DNA of 64,000 nt from Rhodothermales bacterium (GCA_022825385.1 JAJDWX010000042.1:1-64000), one strand, 5' to 3'; shown: positions 36,710-44,769, counted from the first letter of the stretch. Notes: generated from the letters alone by a model not told the origin. Numbers and translations are program-made.

Positions 36710-37972
36710 TCACCTCGCGTCCAGGTAGTCGCTGTACCAAAGTCCGCCGAGGGGGAGCCCCTCTGCAACCATGTTGTTTACAAGCGGATCGTCGCTTGCG
36801 CGCCGTATTTTCGAAAAGCCGTTGGGACTCTTTTCCAGAATCCATACCTCGTTTGGTTCAAGCGCGTCGACCAGATAGGGTTGATGCGTTGTAACAAAAA
36901 CTTGCGAACCCCCTCTGCGCTCACTGGCATGTCTGCGAAATTCGTCGGCCAGCGTCTCAAGCAGTTTGTGATACAGCCCGTTTTCCGGTTCTTCGATGCA
37001 TAGAAATGGAGGAGGAGACGGGTCTTCCAGCAGCAGTAAGTAAGCGAATACCTTCAATGTCCCGTCAGACATTTGCTGGGCATAGAAAGGGTCCTGAAAG
37101 CCCTTGTCGTTGAAACGGAGCAGCAACCGGCCATCGCTGGTTTTTTCCGTGTCGATTTGATCCACGCCTGGAATTTTTCCAGAGATGTTTTTCAGGATAG
37201 CCTGGAAACGCCTTGGATATTCGCGCTCCATGAACTGCACGACATTGCCGAGGTTGTCGCCGTGCGTATTAAGGCGTTTCTGGGGCCCGGCCATTGGCAG
37301 GCTACGCGCCGCATCCGGGGAGAAGTAGCTAAGGTACCATCCCTCCACGAATTGGCGGAAGGCGGAAATACGCGGATGTTCTTTCAAATTGCCAAGCGTG
37401 GCGATGCCGAGTTTGCGCTGGTCTTCCAATGCAACAACCCATTCCGCATTTTCATACTCGTGTTCTTTTCGTTTCCTTAATGAACTTAACGCCGTATCAA
37501 GATCGAAGCCCTCGTCCGCAGTCAAATTTTCTTTCCAGACAAAGCCATTTCCTTTATGCATAGCCAAAAAAGTGCGATGGATATTTTTTCTTATTTCAAA
37601 CATATGTTCAAGAAAAACATAGGGACGTTTTTTTTCATTAATATCAATAATTATTTTATAAGTAAATGAGGGCTTATTTGCCTTTTCCCTGTAATGCAAC
37701 TCGAATTCAATGGGATCTGCCTTGCCCTGTGTTCTTATTCTCTCGAATCCGCCGCGCCCCCGTGCGTCGCAAGCCTCCTCAACGCCCGACTTAAGCGCAT
37801 CCGCAAGAAAACCAAACGCATCGAACAGGGCGCTTTTTCCCACGCCATTCTTGCCAATGACCGCTGTCATGGGAGTAAGCGGTTTGCCCTTGGGTTCGTT
37901 CCAAAGGCAGCCCAGGGTTACGTCCTTGAGCGACTTGAAATTTTTTACCCGAAACCCTTCTATTTTAGGCAT
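36710..37972 (-). CDS. AAA_21-type (OLD/ABC-like) ATPase
   Basis: A 420-residue protein. GFRVKNFKSLKDVTL (residues 5-20) is the usual OLD/RecF-like start, AVIGKNGVGKSAL (about 36-48) Walker A, QMSDGTLKVFAYLLLL (about 320-335) the ABC signature region, and PFLCIEEPENGLY (about 341-353) Walker B with a following VFVTTHQPYLVDAL sensor. Such ATPases sense DNA ends or phage proteins and activate a nuclease partner; the partner here is the DUF4276 gene. The pair is convergent with abiEii. The promoter should be between 37973 and 38045, next to the converging end of the OMP gene. Confidence 0.82.
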   Translation of the reverse strand: MPKIEGFRVKNFKSLKDVTLGCLWNEPKGKPLTPMTAVIGKNGVGKSALFDAFGFLADALKSGVEEACDARGRGGFERIRTQGKADPIEFELHYREKANKPSFTYKIIIDINEKKRPYVFLEHMFEIRKNIHRTFLAMHKGNGFVWKENLTADEGFDLDTALSSLRKRKEHEYENAEWVVALEDQRKLGIATLGNLKEHPRISAFRQFVEGWYLSYFSPDAARSLPMAGPQKRLNTHGDNLGNVVQFMEREYPRRFQAILKNISGKIPGVDQIDTEKTSDGRLLLRFNDKGFQDPFYAQQMSDGTLKVFAYLLLLEDPSPPPFLCIEEPENGLYHKLLETLADEFRRHASERRGGSQVFVTTHQPYLVDALEPNEVWILEKSPNGFSKIRRASDDPLVNNMVAEGLPLGGLWYSDYLDAR

Positions 37973-38045
37973 GGCGTTCTATGCGTTGGCCTGGTTGTCG
38001 TATCCGCGTGGCGGTCCCGGCGCCGCGCCCCCATCCCCGGATTCC

Positions 38046-38999
38046 TCAAAACCAGTACTTCAGATTCACCGTCAGGGCCTGGTAGCTTGCATTAACGAAC
38101 TCCAGGTCCGTCTCGAACGGCGTAACCCCGTCGGCGATCACCGGTTCGTGGCTGCGGATGGTTTCCCAGACCTCGCGGCCTGTCACATCGCCAATCAGGG
38201 CCCAGCGGAACGTCACGCCGACCGAGGTGCGTTCGCTCAGCGCATAGTCCACGCCCGCCAATCCCTGGAATCCGAACACCGTGTCGCTCACGCCCGTGTC
38301 GATAATGCTGGTGGTGCCTGCGGCGGCGCTTTTGGCGACGTCCAGCCAGTCAGGGTTGAATTCAAGTTGCAAATACTCTGCTTCCGGTTTGCGCGTGAAC
38401 TGCGCGAAGTAGCTCAGTTTCGTTACGGTCAGGCCCGCCCCGCCGCCGACGTACGGCGTCCATCTGGAGTCGTTCAGGAAGTCGTAGTACGCATTGACGA
38501 AGAACTGATGCGCCCGGAAGTCTCCGATCCACTCGTGCGGGGGATAGTCGCTGCTCCATTCCGAGTTTTTGTCCCGGAGTACCGTGTTCATCCCCCCGCC
38601 GATCAGTTGCGTGTCGTCGCCCATGTAGCGATGCAGGTATTCCACCTCGAACCGCAGGCGGCCGGTTCTGTAACCGACCATGAGCCCGCTTACCATGCCG
38701 GTGCCCGGCTCAAATTCGTTGGCGGTGATGACGACCGGCGTGTTGTCGAGGCATGCCGGGTCTCCGGTGGGCGGGCTTACCGAAGCCGGGTACAACATTA
38801 CGTCGCAGCGCGTCGGATGGCTGAGTCCGCTTACCGTCGATTCGATAACGGAGGAATTGGCGATCCCTATGGACAGGCCCGCATAGGCGCCGCTGGCGTT
38901 CTCCTGGGCGAAGGCCGGAATCCCGGCAAGCGGGAGGCAAAGCATGGCGATAAGCGCGGCGCGAAAGAGCGGCATGGGTTTGGCGTGTCGGTTTTGCAT
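38046..38999 (-). CDS. Outer-membrane beta-barrel protein
   Basis: A 317-residue protein with a signal peptide (LIAMLCLPLAGIPAFAQ). The mature part has alternating-polarity strands such as LRFEVEYLHRYMGDD, AHQFFVNAYYDFLND and YVGGGAGLTVTKLSYF, and ends in YWF, a C-terminal aromatic typical of barrels inserted by BAM. It resembles OmpA-like or Opa-type small barrels. Two cysteines (CDVM and ACLDN) near 75-95 could form a loop disulphide. The function is not known. The ATG at 38999 gives a normal signal; a later ATG (38975) would also do. Confidence 0.75.
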   Translation of the reverse strand: MQNRHAKPMPLFRAALIAMLCLPLAGIPAFAQENASGAYAGLSIGIANSSVIESTVSGLSHPTRCDVMLYPASVSPPTGDPACLDNTPVVITANEFEPGTGMVSGLMVGYRTGRLRFEVEYLHRYMGDDTQLIGGGMNTVLRDKNSEWSSDYPPHEWIGDFRAHQFFVNAYYDFLNDSRWTPYVGGGAGLTVTKLSYFAQFTRKPEAEYLQLEFNPDWLDVAKSAAAGTTSIIDTGVSDTVFGFQGLAGVDYALSERTSVGVTFRWALIGDVTGREVWETIRSHEPVIADGVTPFETDLEFVNASYQALTVNLKYWF

Positions 39000-39155
39000 G
39001 GTCGTGACGATTGTGAACTGGTTTGCAGGCCGCCTGTACAAGCCGAAGGGCGCCGGGGTTTCCCCTGTAGCGGCTTTTCATGGAACCAATCCAGTATAAG
39101 TAAAGCGTCCAGCGCTCCCTACGAAGCGGTTTTGATCGGCGCATCCTAAAATACC

Positions 39156-39356
39156 ATGCGAAGCGTACAACGCAAATTTCTTGCGCGTTGCCGTCAGCGG
39201 CTGCGGCGGCGGGCGAAAGAGGCCCGCATGGGGTTGCGTCGTCGCGCCCGGCAAGGGAAAGTGCGTCTCGGAGTGCCCAACCGCCCCGAAGTATACGTGC
39301 GCAGGAAGCCTCTTCTCACAGAGAACGAACTTCAGAAGTTGCTAAGGACACTCTGA
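39156..39356 (+). CDS. Small very basic protein, doubtful
   Basis: A 66-residue frame starting at ATG 39156 with many arginines (RRAKEARMGLRRRARQGK) and ending LLTENELQKLLRTL. The last four codons and the stop lie in the terminal repeat of the MITE-like element, so the original 3' end may have been replaced. No ribosome site is clear. It could be a remnant of a DNA- or RNA-binding protein or a chance frame. Confidence 0.3.
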   Translation: MRSVQRKFLARCRQRLRRRAKEARMGLRRRARQGKVRLGVPNRPEVYVRRKPLLTENELQKLLRTL

Positions 39357-39600
39357 TTAAATCCACTTCGCTCAGCGCGTCACGTTTGCCTGACAAGTCG
39401 TCATGCTTGTATCGATGAAATCAGCAGAAAAAATCGTAGATTCGGGTCGTTGGGGACGTGACGCGCCCTTCGGGAGGCTGCGAGGGGCACGCTGGCTGTG
39501 TCATTCCTCATTATGTGGGGGCCTGCCACATCGCTTCGTCATTCCTTGCCAGCGCACCCCTCGCAGCCTCTGAGCTTCGCGGATTTAATCAGAGTATCCT
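39345..39600. mobile_element. MITE-like element with 20-bp terminal inverted repeats and TA duplication
   Basis: The left end AGGACACTCTGATTAAATCC (39345-39364) is the inverse of the right end (39581-39600), with one mismatch. Both ends are flanked by TA (39343-39344 and 39601-39602), as expected for IS630/Tc1-type insertion. The 256-bp inside has no gene but holds a second, nested inverted repeat. No matching transposase is in the window. Confidence 0.7.
39474..39570. repeat. Nested 23-bp inverted repeat inside the MITE-like element
   Basis: The arms at 39474-39496 and 39548-39570 (GAGGCTGCGAGGGG, then a CA/TG difference, then CGCTGGC) pair at 21 of 23 positions, around a 51-nt loop. RNA from either strand would form a long stable hairpin. 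Confidence 0.8.
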
Positions 39601-39659
39601 TAAGCGAGACGCGGGGGGATGTGTGAACTTGTATGGAGAGACAAGCGCCTTATTCTCCC

Positions 39660-40817
39660 TCATTCCCCCTCGTTGAGGACGGCCAGATACTGTTCATAGA
39701 CGAATAGCCGGCCCCGCTGTTTCCCGGTGATTTCCCGCGCAATTCCGTACGTGGCGAGTAGTTCCATGGCCGAGGCGGCGGTCCGAAAAGCCAATCCGGT
39801 CTGTTCGCTGGCGGCAGGCAGCGACAGAATCGGGTACGCCTTCAATGCTTCGTGCAGGCGGAGCGCAGAGCCCGTTTTGCGCCCGGCCATTTGTTCGATG
39901 CGTTCCCGGTCCTTTCGGAACATGTCGGAAAGGCGCTCGGCGGCGAGTACCGCATTTTCGGCGGTCGTCCTGACGCCTTCAAGAAAAAAAGCGAGCCATG
40001 CTTCCCAGTCGCCAGTGTGGCGTATCTGATTCAGCAGGTCGTAGTAGGTCTGGCGATGCTGCTTGAAATACAGGCTCAGGTACAGAAGCGGTTCGCGCAA
40101 CGCGCCGTAGTGGCAGAGCAGCAATGTGATGAGCAGCCGCCCCACGCGCCCGTTCCCGTCCAGGAAAGGATGAATGGTTTCGAATTGCACATGCGCAAGG
40201 CCTGCCCGAATCAGGATCGGGAGTCCGTCCGCCGCATTGTGCAGAAAACGCTCCAGCGCACTCATGCAGTCCGGCACGGCCGTATGCGGCGGCGGGACGA
40301 AAACGGCATTGCCGGGACGCGTGCCCCCGATCCAGTTTTGGGAGCGCCGGAACGCGCCGGGCGTCTGGTTGCTGCCCGGCCCGCGTCGCATGAGTACATG
40401 GTGTACTTCGCGGATCAGGCGATTCGACAAGGGAAAATCTTCTCGCAGGCGAACCAATCCGTGCTCCAGGGCGGCTACATGGTTCGATACTTCGACCACA
40501 TCGTCGAACGGAACCCCCGGCGCCTCGTTCATTTCGAAAAGCAGCAAGTCCGACAAGGACGATTGCGTACCCTCTATTCTGGACGAGAGCACGGCCTCTT
40601 TGCGTACGCAGTGATTCCGGAAAAGCGTTTTATCTGGCAGCAGCGTCGCCATGCTGTCAAGGCGTCCGAGGGCCAGGCTTGCCGCTTCCAGCGCCTGTTG
40701 CAACGAACCGTCCAGCGCAAGCGGCGGGTTGGGAGGCAGCGAATTCGGTATGAAAGACCGGACCCGCTCGCCGCCCGCGGTCGTAACCTCGTATGTGCCT
40801 ATCGTTGCGCGTTGCAT
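39660..40817 (-). CDS. Fic-domain protein (predicted AMP-transferase)
   Basis: A 385-residue protein. HPFLDGNGRVGR (residues 216-227) is the complete Fic catalytic motif, and SSRIEGTQ (78-85) is the N-terminal inhibitory-helix motif (S/T)xxxE(G/N) that blocks ATP in class II enzymes. An N-terminal Fic_N region and a C-terminal winged-helix region (LSLPAASEQTGLAFRTAASAMELLATYGIA) frame the domain. Fic enzymes attach AMP to target proteins and may act as toxins or stress regulators. It is a single gene; its promoter lies between the start and the 40-bp tandem repeats. The target is unknown. Confidence 0.88.
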   Translation of the reverse strand: MQRATIGTYEVTTAGGERVRSFIPNSLPPNPPLALDGSLQQALEAASLALGRLDSMATLLPDKTLFRNHCVRKEAVLSSRIEGTQSSLSDLLLFEMNEAPGVPFDDVVEVSNHVAALEHGLVRLREDFPLSNRLIREVHHVLMRRGPGSNQTPGAFRRSQNWIGGTRPGNAVFVPPPHTAVPDCMSALERFLHNAADGLPILIRAGLAHVQFETIHPFLDGNGRVGRLLITLLLCHYGALREPLLYLSLYFKQHRQTYYDLLNQIRHTGDWEAWLAFFLEGVRTTAENAVLAAERLSDMFRKDRERIEQMAGRKTGSALRLHEALKAYPILSLPAASEQTGLAFRTAASAMELLATYGIAREITGKQRGRLFVYEQYLAVLNEGE

Positions 40818-41218
40818 GACGCTGGATATTTATGTGCAATATGCAAATAAAGGAATTTTTTATTTTATTTTTAATTCCAAATTAAAATAATTCTGTCCAT
40901 ATGTACGCCAGCCTTTAACATGGAGTCTGCCGCGCCCCATATGCAAGGCAGCCTTTAACATGGAACCCATCGCGCCCCATATGCAAGGCAGCCTTTAATA
41001 TGGAGTCCGCCGCGTTCCATACGCAAGGCTGCCTTTAACATGGAACCCATCGCGCCCCATACGCAAGGCAGCCTTTAATACAGCGCTCCGCCGAATGCCG
41101 CCGCCCCTTGCGCATTATCTTGTCGCTTGCGTACCTTGACTGTCAGGCTCCCGGGCGCGCTGTTCGGGAGATTCGTTTTTCAACCCCTGTCCTTTTTCAC
41201 AACCCTGCCTCGTCCGCC
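40818..41218. other. 401-bp intergenic region between Fic and a LamG-like gene
   Basis: It holds an AT-rich promoter-like stretch (about 40850-40890) for the leftward fic gene, then the 40-bp tandem repeats, then about 125 bp before the next start with no clear features. Confidence 0.6.
40897..41092. repeat. Five 40-bp tandem repeats
   Basis: Units start at 40897, 40937, 40977, 41017 and 41057, each beginning CCATA(T/C)G and holding AAGGCAGCCTTTAA. AAGGC-A-GCCTT is a short palindrome. The later half alternates between GGAGTC(T/C)GCCGCG (units 1 and 3) and GGAACCCATCGCG (units 2 and 4), so there is an 80-bp higher-order period. Confidence 0.9.
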
Positions 41219-41932
41219 ATGCGCCGATCCCGTTTCATTCCGCTATGCGCCTGCGCCGCGCTCCTTTTGGCCGTTTCCTTTCCCGCCCAGGCCCAGGAAG
41301 ACCTGGTTCGCCCGGAGGGGTGGCAGGTCCGGTTCGATAATCCCGAAGCGTCCGAGGACGATCTGGAGATGTTCGTGGCGATGCCGCCCGGATGGCATGT
41401 GACCTCCGGCCCGGCGGCGATCTACTGGGGCCCGGATATGGAAGCCTCCGGCGAGTACCGGATGGAAATGGAAGTGTACCTGTTCGACCCGGCGGGCCGC
41501 CGCGAAGCGTTTGGCCTGTTTGTCGGCGGGCAGGACCTGACGGGAGACGCTATCGAGTACACGTATTTCCTGCTGCGCGACGGAGGAGAATTCATTGTCA
41601 AACGCCGCGAAGGGGCCGAAGCGCCCACCATTCACCCCTGGACGGGGCACGAGGCAATTCTTGGCTGGGCCGATCGCGAAGAGGAAGCGTCCTCCGTGAA
41701 GAATGTCCTTGCGCTCGAAGCCGGCGCCGAAACGGTGCGGTTTTTCGTGAACGCCGCGGAAGTGGCTGCCCTGCCTCGGGCCGATCTTGGCGTAGAGGGC
41801 GTGTTCGGCATGCGCGTAAACCATGCCCTCAATCTCCATGTATCCAGGCTGGAGATCGTGGCGCCGGGCGGAGAGGAAGCCGAAATGGAAGAAGCAGCAA
41901 TGGAAGAAGACGAGGCCGAAGCGGACGATTAG
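41219..41932 (+). CDS. Exported LamG/DUF1080-like protein with acidic tail
   Basis: A 237-residue protein with a signal peptide (LCACAALLLAVSFPAQAQ). The body resembles a concanavalin-type (LamG/DUF1080) beta-sandwich: WHVTSGPAAIYWGP, a strand with FGLFVGGQDL, and LNLHVSRLEIVAP at the end. The last 25 residues are almost all Glu, Met, Ala and Asp (EEAEMEEAAMEED). Such domains often bind carbohydrates or occur in polysaccharide-use proteins. It stands alone and overlaps the 3' end of the converging DUF4143 gene by 4 bp. Function uncertain. Confidence 0.6.
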   Translation: MRRSRFIPLCACAALLLAVSFPAQAQEDLVRPEGWQVRFDNPEASEDDLEMFVAMPPGWHVTSGPAAIYWGPDMEASGEYRMEMEVYLFDPAGRREAFGLFVGGQDLTGDAIEYTYFLLRDGGEFIVKRREGAEAPTIHPWTGHEAILGWADREEEASSVKNVLALEAGAETVRFFVNAAEVAALPRADLGVEGVFGMRVNHALNLHVSRLEIVAPGGEEAEMEEAAMEEDEAEADD

Positions 41933-43254
41933 CACGCCGGGCCTGCCCCTTCGCGCTCAATATCCAGAAGAAACCGCCATGCCGGGACGATGTCGATGGT
42001 TCCGGCCTCCACCGGGATGCGTTCCTGCTCCCTGCGGGTTACGATCACGCCGCGGGGCACGTCCAGCGAGGTCATTGCTTCGGCAAGCGCTCTGATTTCG
42101 CGTTGGCGGGTCTGCGGGTGCGCCATGGATTCGCAGACCTGCGCCAGCAGCAGAGACGGATGCGGAATCCGGGCGACAAAATCCACTTCTCGCCCGTTGC
42201 GGGTTCGGACATAGAAGATATTCGGCGTGATTCTGCGCAACGCCAGGAAGACCAGGTTTTCCAGCAAATGCCCTGCGTTCCGCAGTATGCCCGGCCCAAC
42301 GGACGTGGCGAGCGCGTGATCGATCACATAGATTTTCTTCGGATTGGCGTGCGCCCGCGTACGGGAGGCGTCGAAAATGCGCACCGTGAAAAAGGCATAG
42401 GCGTCCTCGAACCATTCGAGATAGTCGGAAACCGCGTCTTTCGGCGCTTTGTGCCCAAGCGATTTCAGGTACCCGGTAAGTTTGTTGATGGAATATTTCG
42501 AACCGACGTTGTCCAGCAGTCGATGCGCCAGGTCGGAGACCGCCCTCGGATACGGTATATTGTGTCGCTCGATCAGGTCGCGAAACAGCATGGCGTTAAA
42601 ATATTCCTGGTGCGTCCTGATTCGCAGGTTCCGGTCGAGCCCGGCCACTTCCGGGAATCCCCCCGTTTCCATGTACTCCTCGAAAGCCTTTTGTATCAGA
42701 AGGCGTTGTCGGCTGGAGCGCGGGGCGTCGGCGTCGAGTCCCTTGTAATCGAGAAACTCCCGGAACGAGAAAGGAAACAGTTCATGCGATAAAGCCCGCC
42801 CCCGCATCTGCGTAGCGATTTCCCGGGACAGCATCCGGGCAGACGACCCAGTGATGTACACTTCGCATTTCTCCGTGCGCATCAGGCGGTCAACGAAGGG
42901 CTCCCAGTCGGGAACAGTCTGTATCTCGTCGAAGAAGCAGTAAACCGTTTCCGTGTTTTTCTTTTCCGGATAGAGCGAGAAATAGGCTTCCGGGATGACG
43001 CCCAGCCCGTCTTGCCGAAGGCCGCGAAGGCGGTCGTCGAAGAAATTCAGGAAAAGGATATTTTGTCGCGGCACGCCGCGTTCGAGCAGGCGCCGGACGA
43101 TTTGGAACAGGAGCGTCGATTTTCCGCTGCGCCGTACGCCCATGCATACGGTGGCCTTGCCGGGCACGGGTTTTATGTCGATGCGCCGGGGGACTCCGGC
43201 ATCGTATTCGGCTTCCTGGCCATTGAGGATGATCTCCTTCAGCGTATCGAACAT
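41929..43254 (-). CDS. DUF4143 / AAA_14 family ATPase (second subfamily)
   Basis: A 441-residue protein. CMGVRRSGKSTLLFQIV (about 37-53) is Walker A, VYCFFDEIQTVPDW (about 104-117) Walker B, and VYITGSSARML the sensor. The DUF4143 part ends with RNGREVDFVARI, a nuclease-like fold remnant. It belongs to the RRSGKS-type branch, distinct from the PRQ(T/V)GKT-type proteins at 28809 and 43479. Consistent with this, its upstream region lacks the TGAGTA-N4-TACTCA palindrome and instead shows a pair of GTTTCC boxes. Confidence 0.85.
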   Translation of the reverse strand: MFDTLKEIILNGQEAEYDAGVPRRIDIKPVPGKATVCMGVRRSGKSTLLFQIVRRLLERGVPRQNILFLNFFDDRLRGLRQDGLGVIPEAYFSLYPEKKNTETVYCFFDEIQTVPDWEPFVDRLMRTEKCEVYITGSSARMLSREIATQMRGRALSHELFPFSFREFLDYKGLDADAPRSSRQRLLIQKAFEEYMETGGFPEVAGLDRNLRIRTHQEYFNAMLFRDLIERHNIPYPRAVSDLAHRLLDNVGSKYSINKLTGYLKSLGHKAPKDAVSDYLEWFEDAYAFFTVRIFDASRTRAHANPKKIYVIDHALATSVGPGILRNAGHLLENLVFLALRRITPNIFYVRTRNGREVDFVARIPHPSLLLAQVCESMAHPQTRQREIRALAEAMTSLDVPRGVIVTRREQERIPVEAGTIDIVPAWRFLLDIEREGAGPAC

Positions 43255-43478
43255 GAGGGCATGAGATTATAATCAGTATTTTTTGTTTCCACTTAAAATA
43301 ATAATTGGCAATATTTGTTTCCGATTTTTCTATAAATCAGAAATTTTTATAACTTATTCGTGATTTTCGGCGATTATGGCCGCGTCGTGCCGGGTCCGCC
43401 CAGACTGCGCCAAGCAAGGGGCGTTTCCCGGCGCAAGGGGTTCCGTCCGGGGGCCTTTGCAAGGGATGGCGGACGGCG
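43255..43478. other. 224-bp AT-rich spacer between two DUF4143 genes
   Basis: Upstream of the 41929-43254 gene (minus strand). GTTTCC occurs at 43285-43290 and 43317-43322, each after a T-rich run, and TATAA-like sequences are common (43270, 43349). It is probably promoter or operator sequence; no gene. Confidence 0.45.
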
Positions 43479-44690
43479 CTATTCTTCTGTCCACGCCTGC
43501 ACCGGCATGGACAAAAAGGTTTCCACCGGGACGCCGTCTCCGCCCACGAGCAGTTTGCGGGCGGGGCCAAAGGTTCGTTCGAAGGCCGCCAGTCCCGGCA
43601 GCCCTTGCCGCGCCGCGCCGCTCTTCACTTCGATTGCGATCAGATTCCGCTTGGTCTGCACGACGAAATCCACTTCGCGGTTGCGTTCGCGCCAGTAGTA
43701 GAGCGCAATATCCCCGGTCATGGCGGCGTTGACCAGGTGGGCGCCTACCGCAGATTCCACCAGGCGCCCCCAGGATGCGCGATCCGTCCGCATTTCGTCC
43801 AGCGTACGTTCGGATTGCGCGCCGATCAATGCGGTATTGAAGACTTGCAATTTTGGGCTGGACGCTCTTCGCCGGACTGCGCCGCCGGCGTACTTTTGCA
43901 AGCCCGCGAGCATGCCTGCCCCGGCCAACAAGTCAAGGTAATGGGCCAGGGTCGTCGTGTTGCCCGCGTCCTGGAGTTGCCCCGTCATTTTGGCGTACGA
44001 TAATATTTGTCCCGAATACGCGCACCCCAGTTCGAACAGCCTGCGCAGCAATGCGGGCTTGTCTATCCGGGACATCAGGAGCATGTCGCGCGAAATGGTT
44101 GTTTCGATAAGCGCGTCCAGAATGTAGCGCGCCCAGCGTTTCGGCTCTTTCGCCAGCGGCGCGGCGCCAGGATAGGCTCCGTAGAAAATATATTCGTCCA
44201 GCGTCCAGCCGAATGTCGCCTGCATTTCAGGGAAACTCCAATGCGGCAGCCGCAGGACCTCGAATCGGCCCGCCAGGCTTTCTGTCAATCCTCGCTGGAT
44301 CAGCAAGGGAGCCGAACCGAGCAGCATGACCCTCAGCGGGCATCCGCGCCGGGCATCCTCGTCCCATAGCCGCTTGACGACTTCGGACCAGTTGGTCGCC
44401 TTCTGGATTTCGTCCAGCACAAGCAGGGCGCCCCGGCCATCGGTTTCCCGGGCCAGCAGGCGCGCCGTTTCCCATTGGGCCTCGACCCATGCCACGTCGC
44501 GGAGGGTGGGTTCGTCGGCGCTGGCGAAATGGTGCGGCAGTCCGCATTCGTCGGCTACATGCAACGCCAGCGTGGTTTTGCCCACTTGCCGCGGTCCGGC
44601 CACGATGTGCATGAACCGCCGTGGTTCCTGCAAGCGGTTCAGCAATTCGGCGGCCTGGGGGCGAATATGCCTTGCGGGGAGGTCGCGCAC
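43479..44690 (-). CDS. DUF4143 / AAA_14 family ATPase (same subfamily as 28809)
   Basis: A 403-residue protein: IVAGPRQVGKTTLALHV (about 29-45) is Walker A, LLVLDEIQKATNWSE (about 87-101) Walker B, VMLLGSAPLLI the sensor. The C-terminal part has REVDFVVQTKRNLIAIEVKSG, matching the D...E-x-K pattern of a nuclease fold. It is alignable over its length with the first gene of the NACHT operon (shared GLTESLAGRFE and HWSFPEM), and both have the palindrome upstream. It has no obvious partner gene. Role unknown. Confidence 0.85.
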   Translation of the reverse strand: MRDLPARHIRPQAAELLNRLQEPRRFMHIVAGPRQVGKTTLALHVADECGLPHHFASADEPTLRDVAWVEAQWETARLLARETDGRGALLVLDEIQKATNWSEVVKRLWDEDARRGCPLRVMLLGSAPLLIQRGLTESLAGRFEVLRLPHWSFPEMQATFGWTLDEYIFYGAYPGAAPLAKEPKRWARYILDALIETTISRDMLLMSRIDKPALLRRLFELGCAYSGQILSYAKMTGQLQDAGNTTTLAHYLDLLAGAGMLAGLQKYAGGAVRRRASSPKLQVFNTALIGAQSERTLDEMRTDRASWGRLVESAVGAHLVNAAMTGDIALYYWRERNREVDFVVQTKRNLIAIEVKSGAARQGLPGLAAFERTFGPARKLLVGGDGVPVETFLSMPVQAWTEE

Positions 44691-44725
44691 TGCGTCTTGG
44701 TCGTTTTGCGGCGGGATATTTACGA

Positions 44726-44769
44726 TTTACTCAATATAATGAGTAAAAATACTCAATACACTGAGTAAA
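44726..44769 (-). promoter_or_regulatory. Symmetric four-half-site operator upstream of the DUF4143 gene
   Basis: TTTACTCA, 6 bases, TGAGTA-AAAA-TACTCA (44740-44755), 6 bases, TGAGTAAA: a 44-bp array that is symmetric about its centre and lies 36 bp before the start at 44690. Repeated half-sites suggest cooperative binding of a dimeric regulator. The centre is the same motif as at 19983 and 28775. Confidence 0.65.

Noticed and set aside
40897-41092. CRISPR array
   Set aside because: The full 40-bp unit is conserved, including the parts that would be spacers; there are no unique spacers and no cas genes.
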